This document shows positions 34,927 through 44,094 of a stretch of DNA of 64,000 nt, one piece after another. The notes below the pieces were generated by a model. That model did no database searches. It had not been told where the DNA came from and worked only from the letters and a program-made list of their open reading frames with translations. Source of the DNA: Amycolatopsis rubida. Its GTDB lineage: Bacteria; Actinomycetota; Actinomycetes; Mycobacteriales; Pseudonocardiaceae. Where the stretch lies: contig NZ_FOWC01000008.1 of assembly GCF_900115345.1 (NCBI RefSeq), positions 248,001 to 312,000 on the forward strand, read 5' to 3'. The position numbers were made by a program, and so were the translations under genes. Every line of letters begins with the position of its first letter. Position 1 is the stretch's first letter.

Positions 34927-35975
34927 GTACTTTTCGGTCGTGTGGTGCGCGGGACTGTTCGCTGAGTCGACTCCCGCAGCCGCAGCTCCGGAGTCAAGAA
35001 CACCGGACCCGCCGGCGTCTCAGCACCGGACAGCCGCGCCAGCATCAAGTCCACCGCGCGCTCGGCCAGCGCTTCGTGCGTCAGGTCCATCGCGGTGATC
35101 GGCGGGGTGCTCGTGCGGGCGTGTTCGCTGTCGGTCAGCGCGGCGAGCAGCAGATCGTCCGGGATGCGCAGGCCCTGTGCGGCGGCGGCTTCGACGATGA
35201 GCGGGGCGAAATCGCTGGTCGCGACCACGATCGCGGCGGGCCGGTCCGGGCCGGACAGCAGGGGCTGCACCAGTTCGGGTACGTCGCCTGGGGTCAGGCC
35301 CTCGCTGAGCAAGGCGGTCCGCGGCGGCAGCGCGCGCCGTTCGCACCACGCGAGATAGGTTTCGCGCGGTCGCCGGTTCCAGGCGTTGTCCTCGGTGCCG
35401 GACAGCAGCAGCACGTCGCGCGCGCCCTGGTCGTAGAGGTGGTCCAGCAGCGCCTCGACCACCGGCGGATAGTCCAGCCGCACCGACCACGGCAGGTCCG
35501 GCTGCTCGGGGTCCTCCTCGACGGTCACCACTGGCAGGCCGCGGCCGAGCAGTTCGGCCAGCGCGGTGTCGCCGCCGTAGGGGTGGGCCACGATGCAGCC
35601 GTCCATCGGCACGCTCGCCACCGCCGGGTCGTGCAGGTCGGGCACGTGGATCAGGCCGGTTTTGTGCCGCAGCATCTCGGTCGCGATCGACCCGACGAGC
35701 CGGTTGAACGTCTCGGCGCGGTCGGGCGTGCCCGCCACCGCGTAGCGCGGCCGCAGGATGAGCCCGACCAGCCCGGACCGGCCGGTGCGCAGCGAGCGCG
35801 CGTTCGGGTTCGGGTCGTAGCCCAGCTCCGCCGCGGCCTCGCGCACCCGCGCCTTGGTCGCCGCCGAAATGGGCCTGCGCCCGGAAAGCGCGTGCGAAAC
35901 CGTGCTGATCGAAACCCCGGCGCGCTCGGCGACCTCTCGGATCGTCACCGGCCGTTTGCCGCCCTCCGTGTCCAC
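34923..35975 (-). CDS. LacI-family repressor of the hydantoinase operon
   Basis: A 350-residue LacI regulator from a GTG start (VDTEGGKRPVTIREVAERAG). HTH IREVAERAGVSISTVSHAL, hinge region near residues 55-65 and a sugar-binding-type core (GLIHVPDLHDPAVASVPMDG). It is divergent from the MFS-hydantoinase genes with a 20-bp palindrome between them, so it most likely represses that operon. Confidence 0.88.
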   Translation of the reverse strand: MDTEGGKRPVTIREVAERAGVSISTVSHALSGRRPISAATKARVREAAAELGYDPNPNARSLRTGRSGLVGLILRPRYAVAGTPDRAETFNRLVGSIATEMLRHKTGLIHVPDLHDPAVASVPMDGCIVAHPYGGDTALAELLGRGLPVVTVEEDPEQPDLPWSVRLDYPPVVEALLDHLYDQGARDVLLLSGTEDNAWNRRPRETYLAWCERRALPPRTALLSEGLTPGDVPELVQPLLSGPDRPAAIVVATSDFAPLIVEAAAAQGLRIPDDLLLAALTDSEHARTSTPPITAMDLTHEALAERAVDLMLARLSGAETPAGPVFLTPELRLRESTQRTVPRTTRPKST

Positions 35976-36079
35976 CGTCGTTCCCCTTCGCCCTGCCTCC
36001 GGACGGCCCAGTATCGCCCACCGGCCGGCCCTGGAGGTCTTGACACCGCACCGGCGCGCGGGTTTGATGCCGCGAAAGC

Positions 36080-36099
36080 TCATCAAAACGTTTTGATGA
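36080..36099. promoter_or_regulatory. 20-bp perfect LacI-type operator
   Basis: TCATCAAAACGTTTTGATGA is a perfect dyad with the CG centre usual for LacI sites, placed 15 bp before the MFS start and 105 bp before the divergent LacI gene. Binding here would block the importer/hydantoinase promoter. Confidence 0.85.
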
Positions 36100-36113
36100 T
36101 GATAGGAGCCGCC

Positions 36114-37448
36114 ATGGCCGCCGCGCACGAGCCCGCCCCGCCCACCGCCGCCGCGCCGACTGTCGGCGACGTCTGCACCGGGATGGGGCTGACCCGACGG
36201 CATTGGCTCGCCGGCTCGGTGCTGTTTTTCGCGTTCGTCGTCGAAGCCTGGGAACAGGTCGGGCTCGTCTACGTTTCGAACGGGATCTCGGGCGAATTCG
36301 GGGTGGACAACACGAAACTGGGCTGGGCCTTGTCCGCGGTCGCGTTCGGCATGGTGCCCGGCGCGCTGCTGTGGGGCGGGCTGATCGACCGGCTCGGCCG
36401 CCGTCGCGTGACGGTCGCGAGCCTGCTGATCTACGCGGTGCTCGCGCTGGCCGCGGGGCTTTCGCCGGCGTTCTGGCCGTTTGTCGCGCTGCGGTTCCTC
36501 TCCGGCGTCGCGTTCGGCGGGGTTTACGCGGTCACGTTCCCGTACTTCCTCGAACTGCTGCCCACCGCTCGCCGCGGCCAGGGCGCGGTCGCGCTCAGCA
36601 TCGGGTTTCCGATCGGCACGCTTCTGTGCATCGGCGTGAGCCAGTCGCTCGGGACGATCAGCTGGCGTGCGGTCGCCGTTGTCGCCGCGCTGGCCGGGCT
36701 GTGGGCGTTCGCCGTGCTGCGCTGGGTGCCCGAATCGCCGTACTGGCTCGCGCGGCGCGGGCGGCACGCGGAGGCCGCCGCCGTGTTGCGGGGTCTCGGT
36801 GCGGACATCCCGGCCAGCACCACGTTTTCCGTCGAGGACGCCGACCGCGAGGCGGGCGCGGTGCGCAACCTGTTCCGTGCGCCGGTGCGCCGTCGGTTCC
36901 TGCCGATGCTGCTCACGTCGTTCACTTTCAGCTGGGGTTATTGGGGTTTGCAGACGTGGCTGCCGGTCCTGCTGCAGAACCGCGGGCTGAGCGTGTCCGG
37001 CGCGCTGTGGTTCGTCGCGGTGACGCAGGTGGTGTCCGTGCCCGGCTACCTGCTCGCCGCGTGGCTGACCCGCCGCCACGGGCGCAAGCGGATCTTCCTG
37101 CTGTTCGCGCTCGCCTCGGCGATCGGCGGCGTGCTGTTCGGTCTCGCCACCGGTTCCACGCAGCTTTACGCGGGCAACCTGATCCTCGCGTTCTTCTCGC
37201 TCGGCGCCTGGGGCATCTGGAACACCTGGTCGGCCGAGGTCCTGCCGACCGGGCTGCGCGGCGTCGGCTATTCCTGGTCCACCTCGGCGATCCTGCTGGC
37301 GAACACCGTTTCGGTGCCGGTGATCGGCGCGATGATGGACCACGGCGTGGCGTCCTCGCTGACCGTCGCGTCGATCGTGGCCTTCCTGGTCGTCGCGCTG
37401 CTCGCCGTCCTTCCGCTGCCCGAGACCGAGGGTCACGCGCTCACCTGA
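36114..37448 (+). CDS. MFS transporter (sugar/acid-symporter type)
   Basis: A 444-residue 12-helix MFS carrier. Motif A-like GGLIDRLGRRRVTVASLL and the inter-helix motif VPESPYWLARRGRHAEAAAVL mark the metabolite-symporter/aromatic acid group. ATG 36114 follows AGGAG; an ATG at 36094 lies inside the operator. It is 26 bp before the hydantoinase A gene, so it probably imports the compound those enzymes use. Confidence 0.87.
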   Translation: MAAAHEPAPPTAAAPTVGDVCTGMGLTRRHWLAGSVLFFAFVVEAWEQVGLVYVSNGISGEFGVDNTKLGWALSAVAFGMVPGALLWGGLIDRLGRRRVTVASLLIYAVLALAAGLSPAFWPFVALRFLSGVAFGGVYAVTFPYFLELLPTARRGQGAVALSIGFPIGTLLCIGVSQSLGTISWRAVAVVAALAGLWAFAVLRWVPESPYWLARRGRHAEAAAVLRGLGADIPASTTFSVEDADREAGAVRNLFRAPVRRRFLPMLLTSFTFSWGYWGLQTWLPVLLQNRGLSVSGALWFVAVTQVVSVPGYLLAAWLTRRHGRKRIFLLFALASAIGGVLFGLATGSTQLYAGNLILAFFSLGAWGIWNTWSAEVLPTGLRGVGYSWSTSAILLANTVSVPVIGAMMDHGVASSLTVASIVAFLVVALLAVLPLPETEGHALT

Positions 37449-37474
37449 TTTCCCTTATCCGACAAGGAGTTCCC

Positions 37475-39532
37475 ATGACCTACCGGGTCGCCATGGACAT
37501 CGGCGGCACCTTCACCGACGTGGTCGTCCACGACGGCGCGACGCAGCGGCTGCGCGCGGGCAAGGTGCTCACCACCCCCGACGACCTCGCGCGCGGCGTT
37601 TTCGGCGCGCTGGAAGGATTCGACCTGCCGTTCGCGGAGATCGAGTTCTTCGTGCACGGCACCACGCAAGGCCTGAACGCGCTGCTCGAACGGCGCGGCG
37701 CGAAGGTGCTGATCCTGACCACGAAGGGGATCGGCGACGTCTACCGGATCGCGCGCGGCAACCGGAACCGGCTGTTCGACCTGCATTATCGCAAGCCCGC
37801 GCCGCTCGTCGGCCCGGAAGCGGTCGCGGAGGTCGCCGGACGGCTCGACGCCACCGGAGCGGAACTCGAACCGCTCGACGAGGACGCCGTGCGGACGGTC
37901 GCGAAACGCGTGCGCGAAGAGGGCTTCGAGGCCGTCGCGGTGTGTTTCCTGTTCTCCTACTTGGATTCCGGGCACGAACGGCGGGCAGGCGAGATCCTGC
38001 GCGACGAGCTGGGCGACGACGCGCTGGTCGTGCTCTCCCACGAGGTCGCGCCGGAATGGCGGGAGTACGAGCGGACGTCGACTGCCGTGCTCGAGGCCTA
38101 CACCGGCCCGTCGGTGCACCGTTATCTCGACCGCATCGAAGCGCGGTTCACCGAGAAGGGCCTGCACGTCCCGGTGCACGTCATGCAGTCGTCCGGCGGC
38201 CTGGTCAACGCCGGGTTCGCACGGCGGCATCCGTTGCAGACGCTGCTGTCCGGTCCGGTCGGCGGCACGATGGGCGGCGTCGCGGCGGCGAAACTGCTCG
38301 GCCGTCCGGACCTGATCTGCGTGGACATGGGCGGGACCTCGTTCGACGTCTCGCTGGTGATGGACTACGCCGCCGATGTTTCGCCGGACGGCGAGGCGGA
38401 GGGATTCCCGCTGCTGATGCCGCTGGTCAACCTGCACACTGTGGGCGCGGGCGGCGGTTCGCTCGCCTACGCCGAGGGCGACGCGCTGCGGGTCGGGCCC
38501 GAGTCGGCGGGCGCGGTGCCCGGTCCGGCGTGCTACGGCCGCGGCGGTGCCCAAGCGACGGTCACCGACGCGAACTGCGTGCTCGGCCGGGTCGATCCCG
38601 AGTCGTTCGCCGGCGGGGGCATGCCGCTCGACCTGGACGCCGCGCACACCGCCGTCTCGACGCTGGCGCAGCAGCTCGGCATGGATCCGGTCGAGCTGGC
38701 GTCCGGGATCTGCGACGTCGGCAACGCCAAGATGGCGCAGGCGATCCGCACCCTGACCGTCGAGCACGGCCGGGAACCGGGCCAGTTCGCCCTGCTCGCG
38801 TTCGGCGGTGCGGGACCGATGCACGCGGCGTTCATCGCGCGGGAAATCGGCATCACCGAGGTGATCGTGCCGCGGTTCCCCGGCGCGTTCTCGGCGTGGG
38901 GAATGCTGGAGGCCGACGTCCGGCGGGACTTCACCATGCAGTTCTTCGCCACCGGAGCCGAACTCGACACCCGCGCGTTGCGTACCGCTCTCGACTCGCT
39001 TCGCGATCAGGCGCTGGAGGCGTTGCGGGAACAGGGAATCCCCGAGGACCGCCGGTCGGTGACGCACGGCGTCGACATGCGGTACGAAAGCCAGGACTAC
39101 ACCCTGACCGTCCCGATCCTGGACGGCGATCCCGTTGACAGCCCGGAATTCCTGCCCGCGGTCGAGGCGCGGTTCGCCGAGATCCACCACCAGCGCTACG
39201 GCCACGCCACCCCCGGCGCGCCAGTGCAGTTCGTCGCGCTCCGCACCACCGGACACGGCGTCGTCGACCGTTCCGCGGCGGCCGCCGAAGCGAACCCCGA
39301 GCGGCCGGATCGAGTGGTCCGCGACGTCGTCTTCGCCGGACAGCCGGTGCCCACCACGATCGTGGCGCGCTCGTCGCTCGGCCCCGGAACCCGGTTGCCG
39401 GGACCCGCGATCGTGCACGAGGAAACCGCCACCACGGTCGTCCCGCCGGACGCCGAACTCGCCGTCGACGACCACGGCTTCCTGGTCGTCACCCTCGCGG
39501 CCGCCGGCCACTTGCAGGAGGAGCACGCGTGA
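37475..39532 (+). CDS. Hydantoinase/oxoprolinase A-type subunit
   Basis: A 685-residue HyuA-type protein of the ASKHA ATPase fold. Seen: VAMDIGGTFTDVVVHDG at the start, FVHGTTQGLNALLERRG, ICVDMGGTSFDVSLV and LLAFGGAGPMHA. With subunit B it performs ATP-dependent opening of cyclic amides such as hydantoins, or acetone/acetophenone-type carboxylation. It follows an AAGGAG site and overlaps the B gene as GTGA. Confidence 0.9.
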   Translation: MTYRVAMDIGGTFTDVVVHDGATQRLRAGKVLTTPDDLARGVFGALEGFDLPFAEIEFFVHGTTQGLNALLERRGAKVLILTTKGIGDVYRIARGNRNRLFDLHYRKPAPLVGPEAVAEVAGRLDATGAELEPLDEDAVRTVAKRVREEGFEAVAVCFLFSYLDSGHERRAGEILRDELGDDALVVLSHEVAPEWREYERTSTAVLEAYTGPSVHRYLDRIEARFTEKGLHVPVHVMQSSGGLVNAGFARRHPLQTLLSGPVGGTMGGVAAAKLLGRPDLICVDMGGTSFDVSLVMDYAADVSPDGEAEGFPLLMPLVNLHTVGAGGGSLAYAEGDALRVGPESAGAVPGPACYGRGGAQATVTDANCVLGRVDPESFAGGGMPLDLDAAHTAVSTLAQQLGMDPVELASGICDVGNAKMAQAIRTLTVEHGREPGQFALLAFGGAGPMHAAFIAREIGITEVIVPRFPGAFSAWGMLEADVRRDFTMQFFATGAELDTRALRTALDSLRDQALEALREQGIPEDRRSVTHGVDMRYESQDYTLTVPILDGDPVDSPEFLPAVEARFAEIHHQRYGHATPGAPVQFVALRTTGHGVVDRSAAAAEANPERPDRVVRDVVFAGQPVPTTIVARSSLGPGTRLPGPAIVHEETATTVVPPDAELAVDDHGFLVVTLAAAGHLQEEHA

Positions 39533-41118
39533 GCATCAGCCCCGTCACCACCGAAATCATCCGCTCGGCGCTGATCCAGGCGGCCGAGGACATGAACATG
39601 ACCCTGATCCGGTCGTCCTACACGCCGACGATCTACGAGGGCAAGGACTGCGCCGTCGCGCTGCTGGACCGGCGGCACCGCGTCCTCGGCCAGTCCTCCG
39701 GGCTGCCGATTTTCCTGGGAAACCTGGAGATCTGCACCAGGCACACCGAGGACCTGTTCGGCGCGGACGTCTGGCAGCCCGGCGACGTGTGGGTGCTCAA
39801 CGACTCCTACATCGGCGGCACGCACCTCAACGACTGCACCGTGTACGCGCCGATTTTCGTCGGCGAGGACCTGGCCGGCTTCGCGGCTTCGCGCGCGCAC
39901 TGGATCGACATGGGTTCCAAGGACCCCGGCGGTTCGATGGATTCCACCACCATCTACCAAGAGGGCCTCCGGATGGGTCCGACGCGGATCGTCGCCGGTG
40001 GCGTCGAATGCGCCGACATCCTCCGGCTGATCGAGACGAACGTGCGGTTTCCGTATGTGACCCTCGGGGACATGCGCGCGCAGATCGCGTGTGCCCGGAT
40101 GGGCGTGCGGCGGCTGGGCGAGCTGTTCGCCCGCTACGGCGCGGAAACCGTCGACGCCGCGCGCGAGCAGATCTTCGCCCAGACCGAACGGCTGGAACGC
40201 GAACGGATCGCGGCGATCCCGGACGGCGACTACGAAGCGACCGGCTACCTGGACAACGACGCGCTCGACCCGGACACGCCGCTGAAGGTGCGCGTGCGGG
40301 TCGCCGTCGAGGGCGAATCGATGACGATCGACCTCACCGACTGCGCCGACCAGGCCACCGGCCCGGTCAACTGCGGCCGCTCCCAAGCGATTTCGGCCGC
40401 ACGGGTCGGGTACAAACTGCTGATCTCGCCGCAGGTCAGCCTGAACGGCGGTTCGTTCGCGCCGCTGGACGTGCGGGTCCGCGACGGGTCGATGCTCGGC
40501 GCCCGGGAGCCGGCGGCCTGCCAGTACTACTACTCGAGCCTCGGCATGCTCATCGATCTCGTGGTGGCCGCGCTCGCCCCCGCGATGCCGGACCGGGTCG
40601 CCGCGGCCAGCTACGGCGATTCGATGATCGTGCAGTTCGCCGGCGACCACCCGCGGACGGGGGAACCGTTCGTGACGCTGGAGGCGACCGTCGGCGGCTG
40701 GGGCGCCTGGGATGGCGGCGACGGGGAGACAGCGCTGATCAACAACGTCAACGGCTCGCTGCGCGACCTGCCGGTCGAGGTGGTCGAAACGCTGTATCCG
40801 GTGCGGGTGAACGAATACCGCATCCGCACGGGTTCGGGCGGCGCGGGCCGCTGGCGCGGGGGCGACGGGGTGATCCGGGAGTACGTGATGGCCGCGGATC
40901 AGGACCTGTCGCTGTGGTGGGAACGCTCGGTGACGCCCGCGTGGGGCCTGTTCGGCGGGTCGTCGGGTGCTCCGCCGCGCGTGGTGCTGAACCCGGGGAC
41001 GGCCGACGCTCGGGAGATGCTGAAGGTGAACAGCCTCCGGGTGCGCCGGGGTGATGTGCTGCGCTGCGAGTCTGGCGGGGGAGGGGGTTACGGGGCACCG
41101 GAAGCTGCTGGCGCGTAG
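39529..41118 (+). CDS. Hydantoinase/oxoprolinase B-type subunit
   Basis: A 529-residue HyuB-type subunit (TTEIIRSALIQAAEDMNMTL; GDVWVLNDSYIGGTHLNDCT; GSGGAGRWRGGDGVIREY; CESGGGGGYGAP). The GTG overlaps the A-subunit stop, giving coupled 1:1 synthesis. The A and B subunits are separate here. The MFS transporter and LacI regulator suggest catabolism of a small cyclic nitrogen compound or ketone, not specified by sequence. Confidence 0.9.
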   Translation: MSISPVTTEIIRSALIQAAEDMNMTLIRSSYTPTIYEGKDCAVALLDRRHRVLGQSSGLPIFLGNLEICTRHTEDLFGADVWQPGDVWVLNDSYIGGTHLNDCTVYAPIFVGEDLAGFAASRAHWIDMGSKDPGGSMDSTTIYQEGLRMGPTRIVAGGVECADILRLIETNVRFPYVTLGDMRAQIACARMGVRRLGELFARYGAETVDAAREQIFAQTERLERERIAAIPDGDYEATGYLDNDALDPDTPLKVRVRVAVEGESMTIDLTDCADQATGPVNCGRSQAISAARVGYKLLISPQVSLNGGSFAPLDVRVRDGSMLGAREPAACQYYYSSLGMLIDLVVAALAPAMPDRVAAASYGDSMIVQFAGDHPRTGEPFVTLEATVGGWGAWDGGDGETALINNVNGSLRDLPVEVVETLYPVRVNEYRIRTGSGGAGRWRGGDGVIREYVMAADQDLSLWWERSVTPAWGLFGGSSGAPPRVVLNPGTADAREMLKVNSLRVRRGDVLRCESGGGGGYGAPEAAGA

Positions 41119-41160
41119 CTTTTCACTCCGGCACGGGCTCCGTCGAGCGCACCGGTGGAA

Positions 41161-41204
41161 GTCCGTGAGGGGAACCTGATTCCGTCAGGGTTCCCCTCAC
41201 GGAC
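41161..41204. repeat. Palindromic element, third copy
   Basis: Arms 41161-41179 and 41185-41204 pair with one bulged base; they share CCGTGAGGGGAAC and GTTCCCCTCACGG with the copy at 34880. Position after the hydantoinase operon suggests a terminator function. Upstream flank GGAAGTCCGTGAGGG resembles that of the copy at 11406. Confidence 0.7.
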
Positions 41205-41221
41205 CTCTGCGCAGGTGATCC

Positions 41222-41475
41222 GGGTGCACTGGAAAGACCCGGACCCTGGTCGAATGGGCGGACGACGAGATCACCGACGGCGACCGGGAATGGGTGCGGA
41301 CTCGGCATGCTGGACCTGCGCTTCTGCACCGCGCCGAGCCGCGGCGCGGATCGCCGGGCTGGACGCGTACCTCTGCGAAGAGCCTCCGCACATCGGGCGG
41401 TGGCTGGACACCTCGGAGCTGACCGCCGAGCGGGCTGCGGACGAGATTCCTGCCCGCGCCGAAGCGGCGGTCTGA
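41222..41475 (+). pseudogene. Remnant of a P-loop kinase-like gene C-terminus
   Basis: Three short frames in succession read like one broken protein: TLVEWADDEITDGDREWVRT, then DLRFCTAPSR, then ARIAGLDAYLCEEPPHIGRW followed by LDTSELTAERAADEI and a stop. The last part is like the tail of small AAA/P-loop kinases. No Walker A region remains. At least two frameshifts are needed. It lies directly beside the palindromic element. Confidence 0.4.
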
Positions 41476-41481
41476 CCGGCG

Positions 41482-42057
41482 TCAGTTCGGGGGCCGCTGC
41501 GGCCCTTCGCCCGGGTTGGACTGCGGCGGCAGCGGCTGGGCGTAACCGGACTGCTGACCGGGATCCGCCTGCGGATAACCAGGCTGCGGCTGCCCCGGCT
41601 GCGGCTGAGCGGGATAACCCGGCTGCGCGTACCCAGCCTGCGGATACCCGGCCTGGCCGTACCCGGTCTGCGGATACCCGGGCTGCCCGCCCATCGGATG
41701 CCCGCCCGGCGCGAAACCGGGCTGCGGCGCGCGATTGCCCTTCACGACCGCGAGCACGACCAGCAGCCACGACAGGATTTCGAGAAGGCTGAGCGAGATG
41801 CTCACGACGAGGACGATCGTCTGCACCTCGTCGGCGCTCAGGTGGTCCGAGGCCATCCAGGACGGCACGTTCGACAGCATGAGCTGCCAGGCGATGCTCA
41901 GCGCCGTCGTGACGAGCATGACCGCGAAGGCGGCCACCATCAGCCCGGAGCCGCCGCGCGAGCGCCTGCCGATCGAGAGGATCAGCCCGAACAGCCCCAC
42001 GATCAGCAGCAATGCCTGCGGGATGATCTCGAGGATCGTGTACGTGAAGGTCGTCAT
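41482..42057 (-). CDS. Membrane protein with QPGYPQ-repeat tail
   Basis: A 191-residue protein: three membrane helices in the first 105 residues (IIPQALLLIVGLFGLIL; LMVAAFAVMLVTTALSIAW; VLVVSISLSLLEILSWLLVVLAVV), then a cytosolic or surface tail of repeated GYPQ/GQPQPGYPQ units rich in Pro, Gly, Gln and Tyr. Such tails occur in many actinobacterial membrane proteins and may bind or cluster. Function unknown. ATG start. Confidence 0.75.
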   Translation of the reverse strand: MTTFTYTILEIIPQALLLIVGLFGLILSIGRRSRGGSGLMVAAFAVMLVTTALSIAWQLMLSNVPSWMASDHLSADEVQTIVLVVSISLSLLEILSWLLVVLAVVKGNRAPQPGFAPGGHPMGGQPGYPQTGYGQAGYPQAGYAQPGYPAQPQPGQPQPGYPQADPGQQSGYAQPLPPQSNPGEGPQRPPN

Positions 42058-42151
42058 ACCTGCTCTCCGCTCACCGAACGTCAGGCAGATCCTAGGAGAC
42101 GTCCCCGTCCCTCGTGGCCGGTTCGCCGAGGAGGCCGGTCTCGAAACGGCG

Positions 42152-43300
42152 TCAACTCCGGTATCCGGCGAACCGCTCGTCGACCTCCTCGGCGGTCAGG
42201 CCGAAGTCGGCGAGGTCGTAGCGGTGCCTCGGCTTCGCGTCGCCGGTGCGGCTCCGCTCGTGCAGCGCGGTCATCGCTTCGCGCGCCTGCGGTGCGAGAT
42301 TCAGGCCGAAGTGCTGATAGACGCCCTCGACGGTGCCGATCGGGTCGGCGACGAAGTCCTCGTACCGGACGTCGCAGAACTGCGCGGGGTCGTGCCGGGC
42401 GCGGGCGGCGGCGAACTGTTCCGCGCCGCGGGCCCACAGGTCGAGCTGGCTGCGGCCGACGACCTCGCCGCGGAAGGTGTCCGACCAGCCCTCCGAAGCC
42501 TGTTCGGTGAGGCTGCAGACCGAGGCGATAATGGTGCTGGGCGCGCGATGGGTCTGCACGACCAGCGCGTCCGGATAGACCTCCAGCAGCGCGTCGAGGG
42601 CGAACAGGTGGCTCGGGTTCTTGAGCACCCAGCGGCGGCCGGCGTCGGGCAGGCCGATGAGCTGCAGGTTGCGCCGGTGCCTGCGGTAGGCGTCGGTCCA
42701 GTCCTGGTCGTCGAGCCAGCGCGAGTAACCGGGCACGTGCGCGAGGCATTCGTACGAGACGGATTTCAGCGACTGCCGCAGCAACTGCCAGCATTCCTCG
42801 ACCTGGCCGGCCGACATGTGGTGCAAGCCCATGAACTCCGGATGGTCGACATGGTGCTGGTCGTATCCGGCCTGAATCGCTTGGAACACCGGGTTTTCCG
42901 GCCACGTCTCGCGCGGTGGGCGCGGCTGCGGCATTTCGGTCAGCCACACCTGGAGGCCCTGGTGTGCGGGGTCCTCGGTCAGCAGCCGGTGCAGCGCCGT
43001 GGTCCCGGTGCGCGGCAGGCCGGTCACGAAGACGGGCCGCTCGATGGGCACGTCGGCGTAGTGCGGATGCTGCTTCCACGAAGCTTCGCTCAGCAGCCGC
43101 GCGACCAGCGCGCCACGCAGGAAAGCACGGTGGACTTTGTTGCCGTACGGGGTCAAATCGGCTTCGCCGGCATAGGAATCGAGCAGCACCCGGAGGCCTT
43201 CGAGATAGTCGTCGCCGCCGAAGTCGTCGAGGCCGGTGAGTTTCGTGGCGGACGCGTGGAGGTCTTCGACCGTGCCGACGCTGTCTCGTCCTGGACGCAT
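42152..43300 (-). CDS. PAPS-dependent sulfotransferase
   Basis: A 382-residue sulfotransferase of the bacterial Stf type. The 5'-phosphosulfate loop is VFVTGLPRTGTT (residues 90-101); a 3'-phosphate-binding helix follows in THRAPSTIIASVCSLTEQAS. It would move sulfate from PAPS to a hydroxyl group of a lipid, steroid or other small acceptor. It is the last gene of a three-gene operon (DUF1214, SDR, sulfotransferase). The PAPS-forming CysD/CysNC genes are 3.5 kb away. Confidence 0.88.
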   Translation of the reverse strand: MRPGRDSVGTVEDLHASATKLTGLDDFGGDDYLEGLRVLLDSYAGEADLTPYGNKVHRAFLRGALVARLLSEASWKQHPHYADVPIERPVFVTGLPRTGTTALHRLLTEDPAHQGLQVWLTEMPQPRPPRETWPENPVFQAIQAGYDQHHVDHPEFMGLHHMSAGQVEECWQLLRQSLKSVSYECLAHVPGYSRWLDDQDWTDAYRRHRRNLQLIGLPDAGRRWVLKNPSHLFALDALLEVYPDALVVQTHRAPSTIIASVCSLTEQASEGWSDTFRGEVVGRSQLDLWARGAEQFAAARARHDPAQFCDVRYEDFVADPIGTVEGVYQHFGLNLAPQAREAMTALHERSRTGDAKPRHRYDLADFGLTAEEVDERFAGYRS

Positions 43301-43310
43301 GCTCTTCCCC

Positions 43311-44090
43311 TCAGTGATGGTATTCGCCTGCGTTGACGTCGAGGCATTGCCCGGTGACGCAGCGGGCGAGCGCGGACGCGAGGAACACGACGGTGTCGGC
43401 GATCTCGTCCGGTTCCGGGAGGCGGCGCAGGTCGATCGTCTCCGCCGTCTCCGCGTACACCTGCTCCGCGGGCACGCCGCGTTCCTTGGCCAGGTAACCG
43501 AAATACCACTTGAGCGAGTCCGCCCAGATGTAGCCCGGGGCAACGGAATTCACTCGGATCCCTTGCGGGCCGAGTTCCGACGCGAGGCTCTGCGCGAGTG
43601 CGAGCAAACTCGCCTTCGCCATTTTGTACGCGCCGAAAGTGCGGCGCGAATGCCGCAGCACCGCCGAGTTGATCATCACGACCGAACCGGCGCTTTCGGC
43701 GAGCGCGGAGGTGCAGAGCCGGGTCAGCCGGAGTGCGGCGAGCACGTTGGTTTCGAACCCGGCGCGCACCGCGTCGAGGTCGACTTCGGCGAGATCGGTG
43801 ATCGGCGGGATCGCGAAAGCGTTGTTCACCAAGGTGTCCAGCCGCCCGAACTCGCTCAGCGCGGTCTCGACGAGTTTGGTCGCCGAGGCGTCGTCGGTGA
43901 TGTCGGCGGGGACCGAGACGGCACGTCGGCCGAGCGCTTCGACCTCGGCGGCGACCTCGGCGAGCCGGGATTCGGTGCGGGCCGCGAGGACGACGTCGGC
44001 CCCGGCCGCGGCGGAGCGCAGGGCGATGGAGCGGCCCAGTCCCGGGCCGATTCCGGAAACGAGAACGACTTTGCCGGTCAGGAGATCCAC
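43311..44090 (-). CDS. Short-chain dehydrogenase/reductase
   Basis: A 259-residue classical SDR. Nucleotide motif VSGIGPGLGRSIALR, NNAF in place of NNAG, catalytic Ser in NSAVLRHS and GAYKMAKASL holding Tyr-x3-Lys. GTG start. The next gene, the sulfotransferase, starts 10 bp after its stop; in this setting it may make or oxidise the hydroxyl group used for sulfation. Confidence 0.87.
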   Translation of the reverse strand: MDLLTGKVVLVSGIGPGLGRSIALRSAAAGADVVLAARTESRLAEVAAEVEALGRRAVSVPADITDDASATKLVETALSEFGRLDTLVNNAFAIPPITDLAEVDLDAVRAGFETNVLAALRLTRLCTSALAESAGSVVMINSAVLRHSRRTFGAYKMAKASLLALAQSLASELGPQGIRVNSVAPGYIWADSLKWYFGYLAKERGVPAEQVYAETAETIDLRRLPEPDEIADTVVFLASALARCVTGQCLDVNAGEYHH

Positions 44091-44094
44091 GGGG

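Noticed and set aside
41155..41475. 106-residue plus-strand protein
   Set aside because: Its first part is the palindromic element and the rest is a frameshifted gene tail, so it is not a real start.
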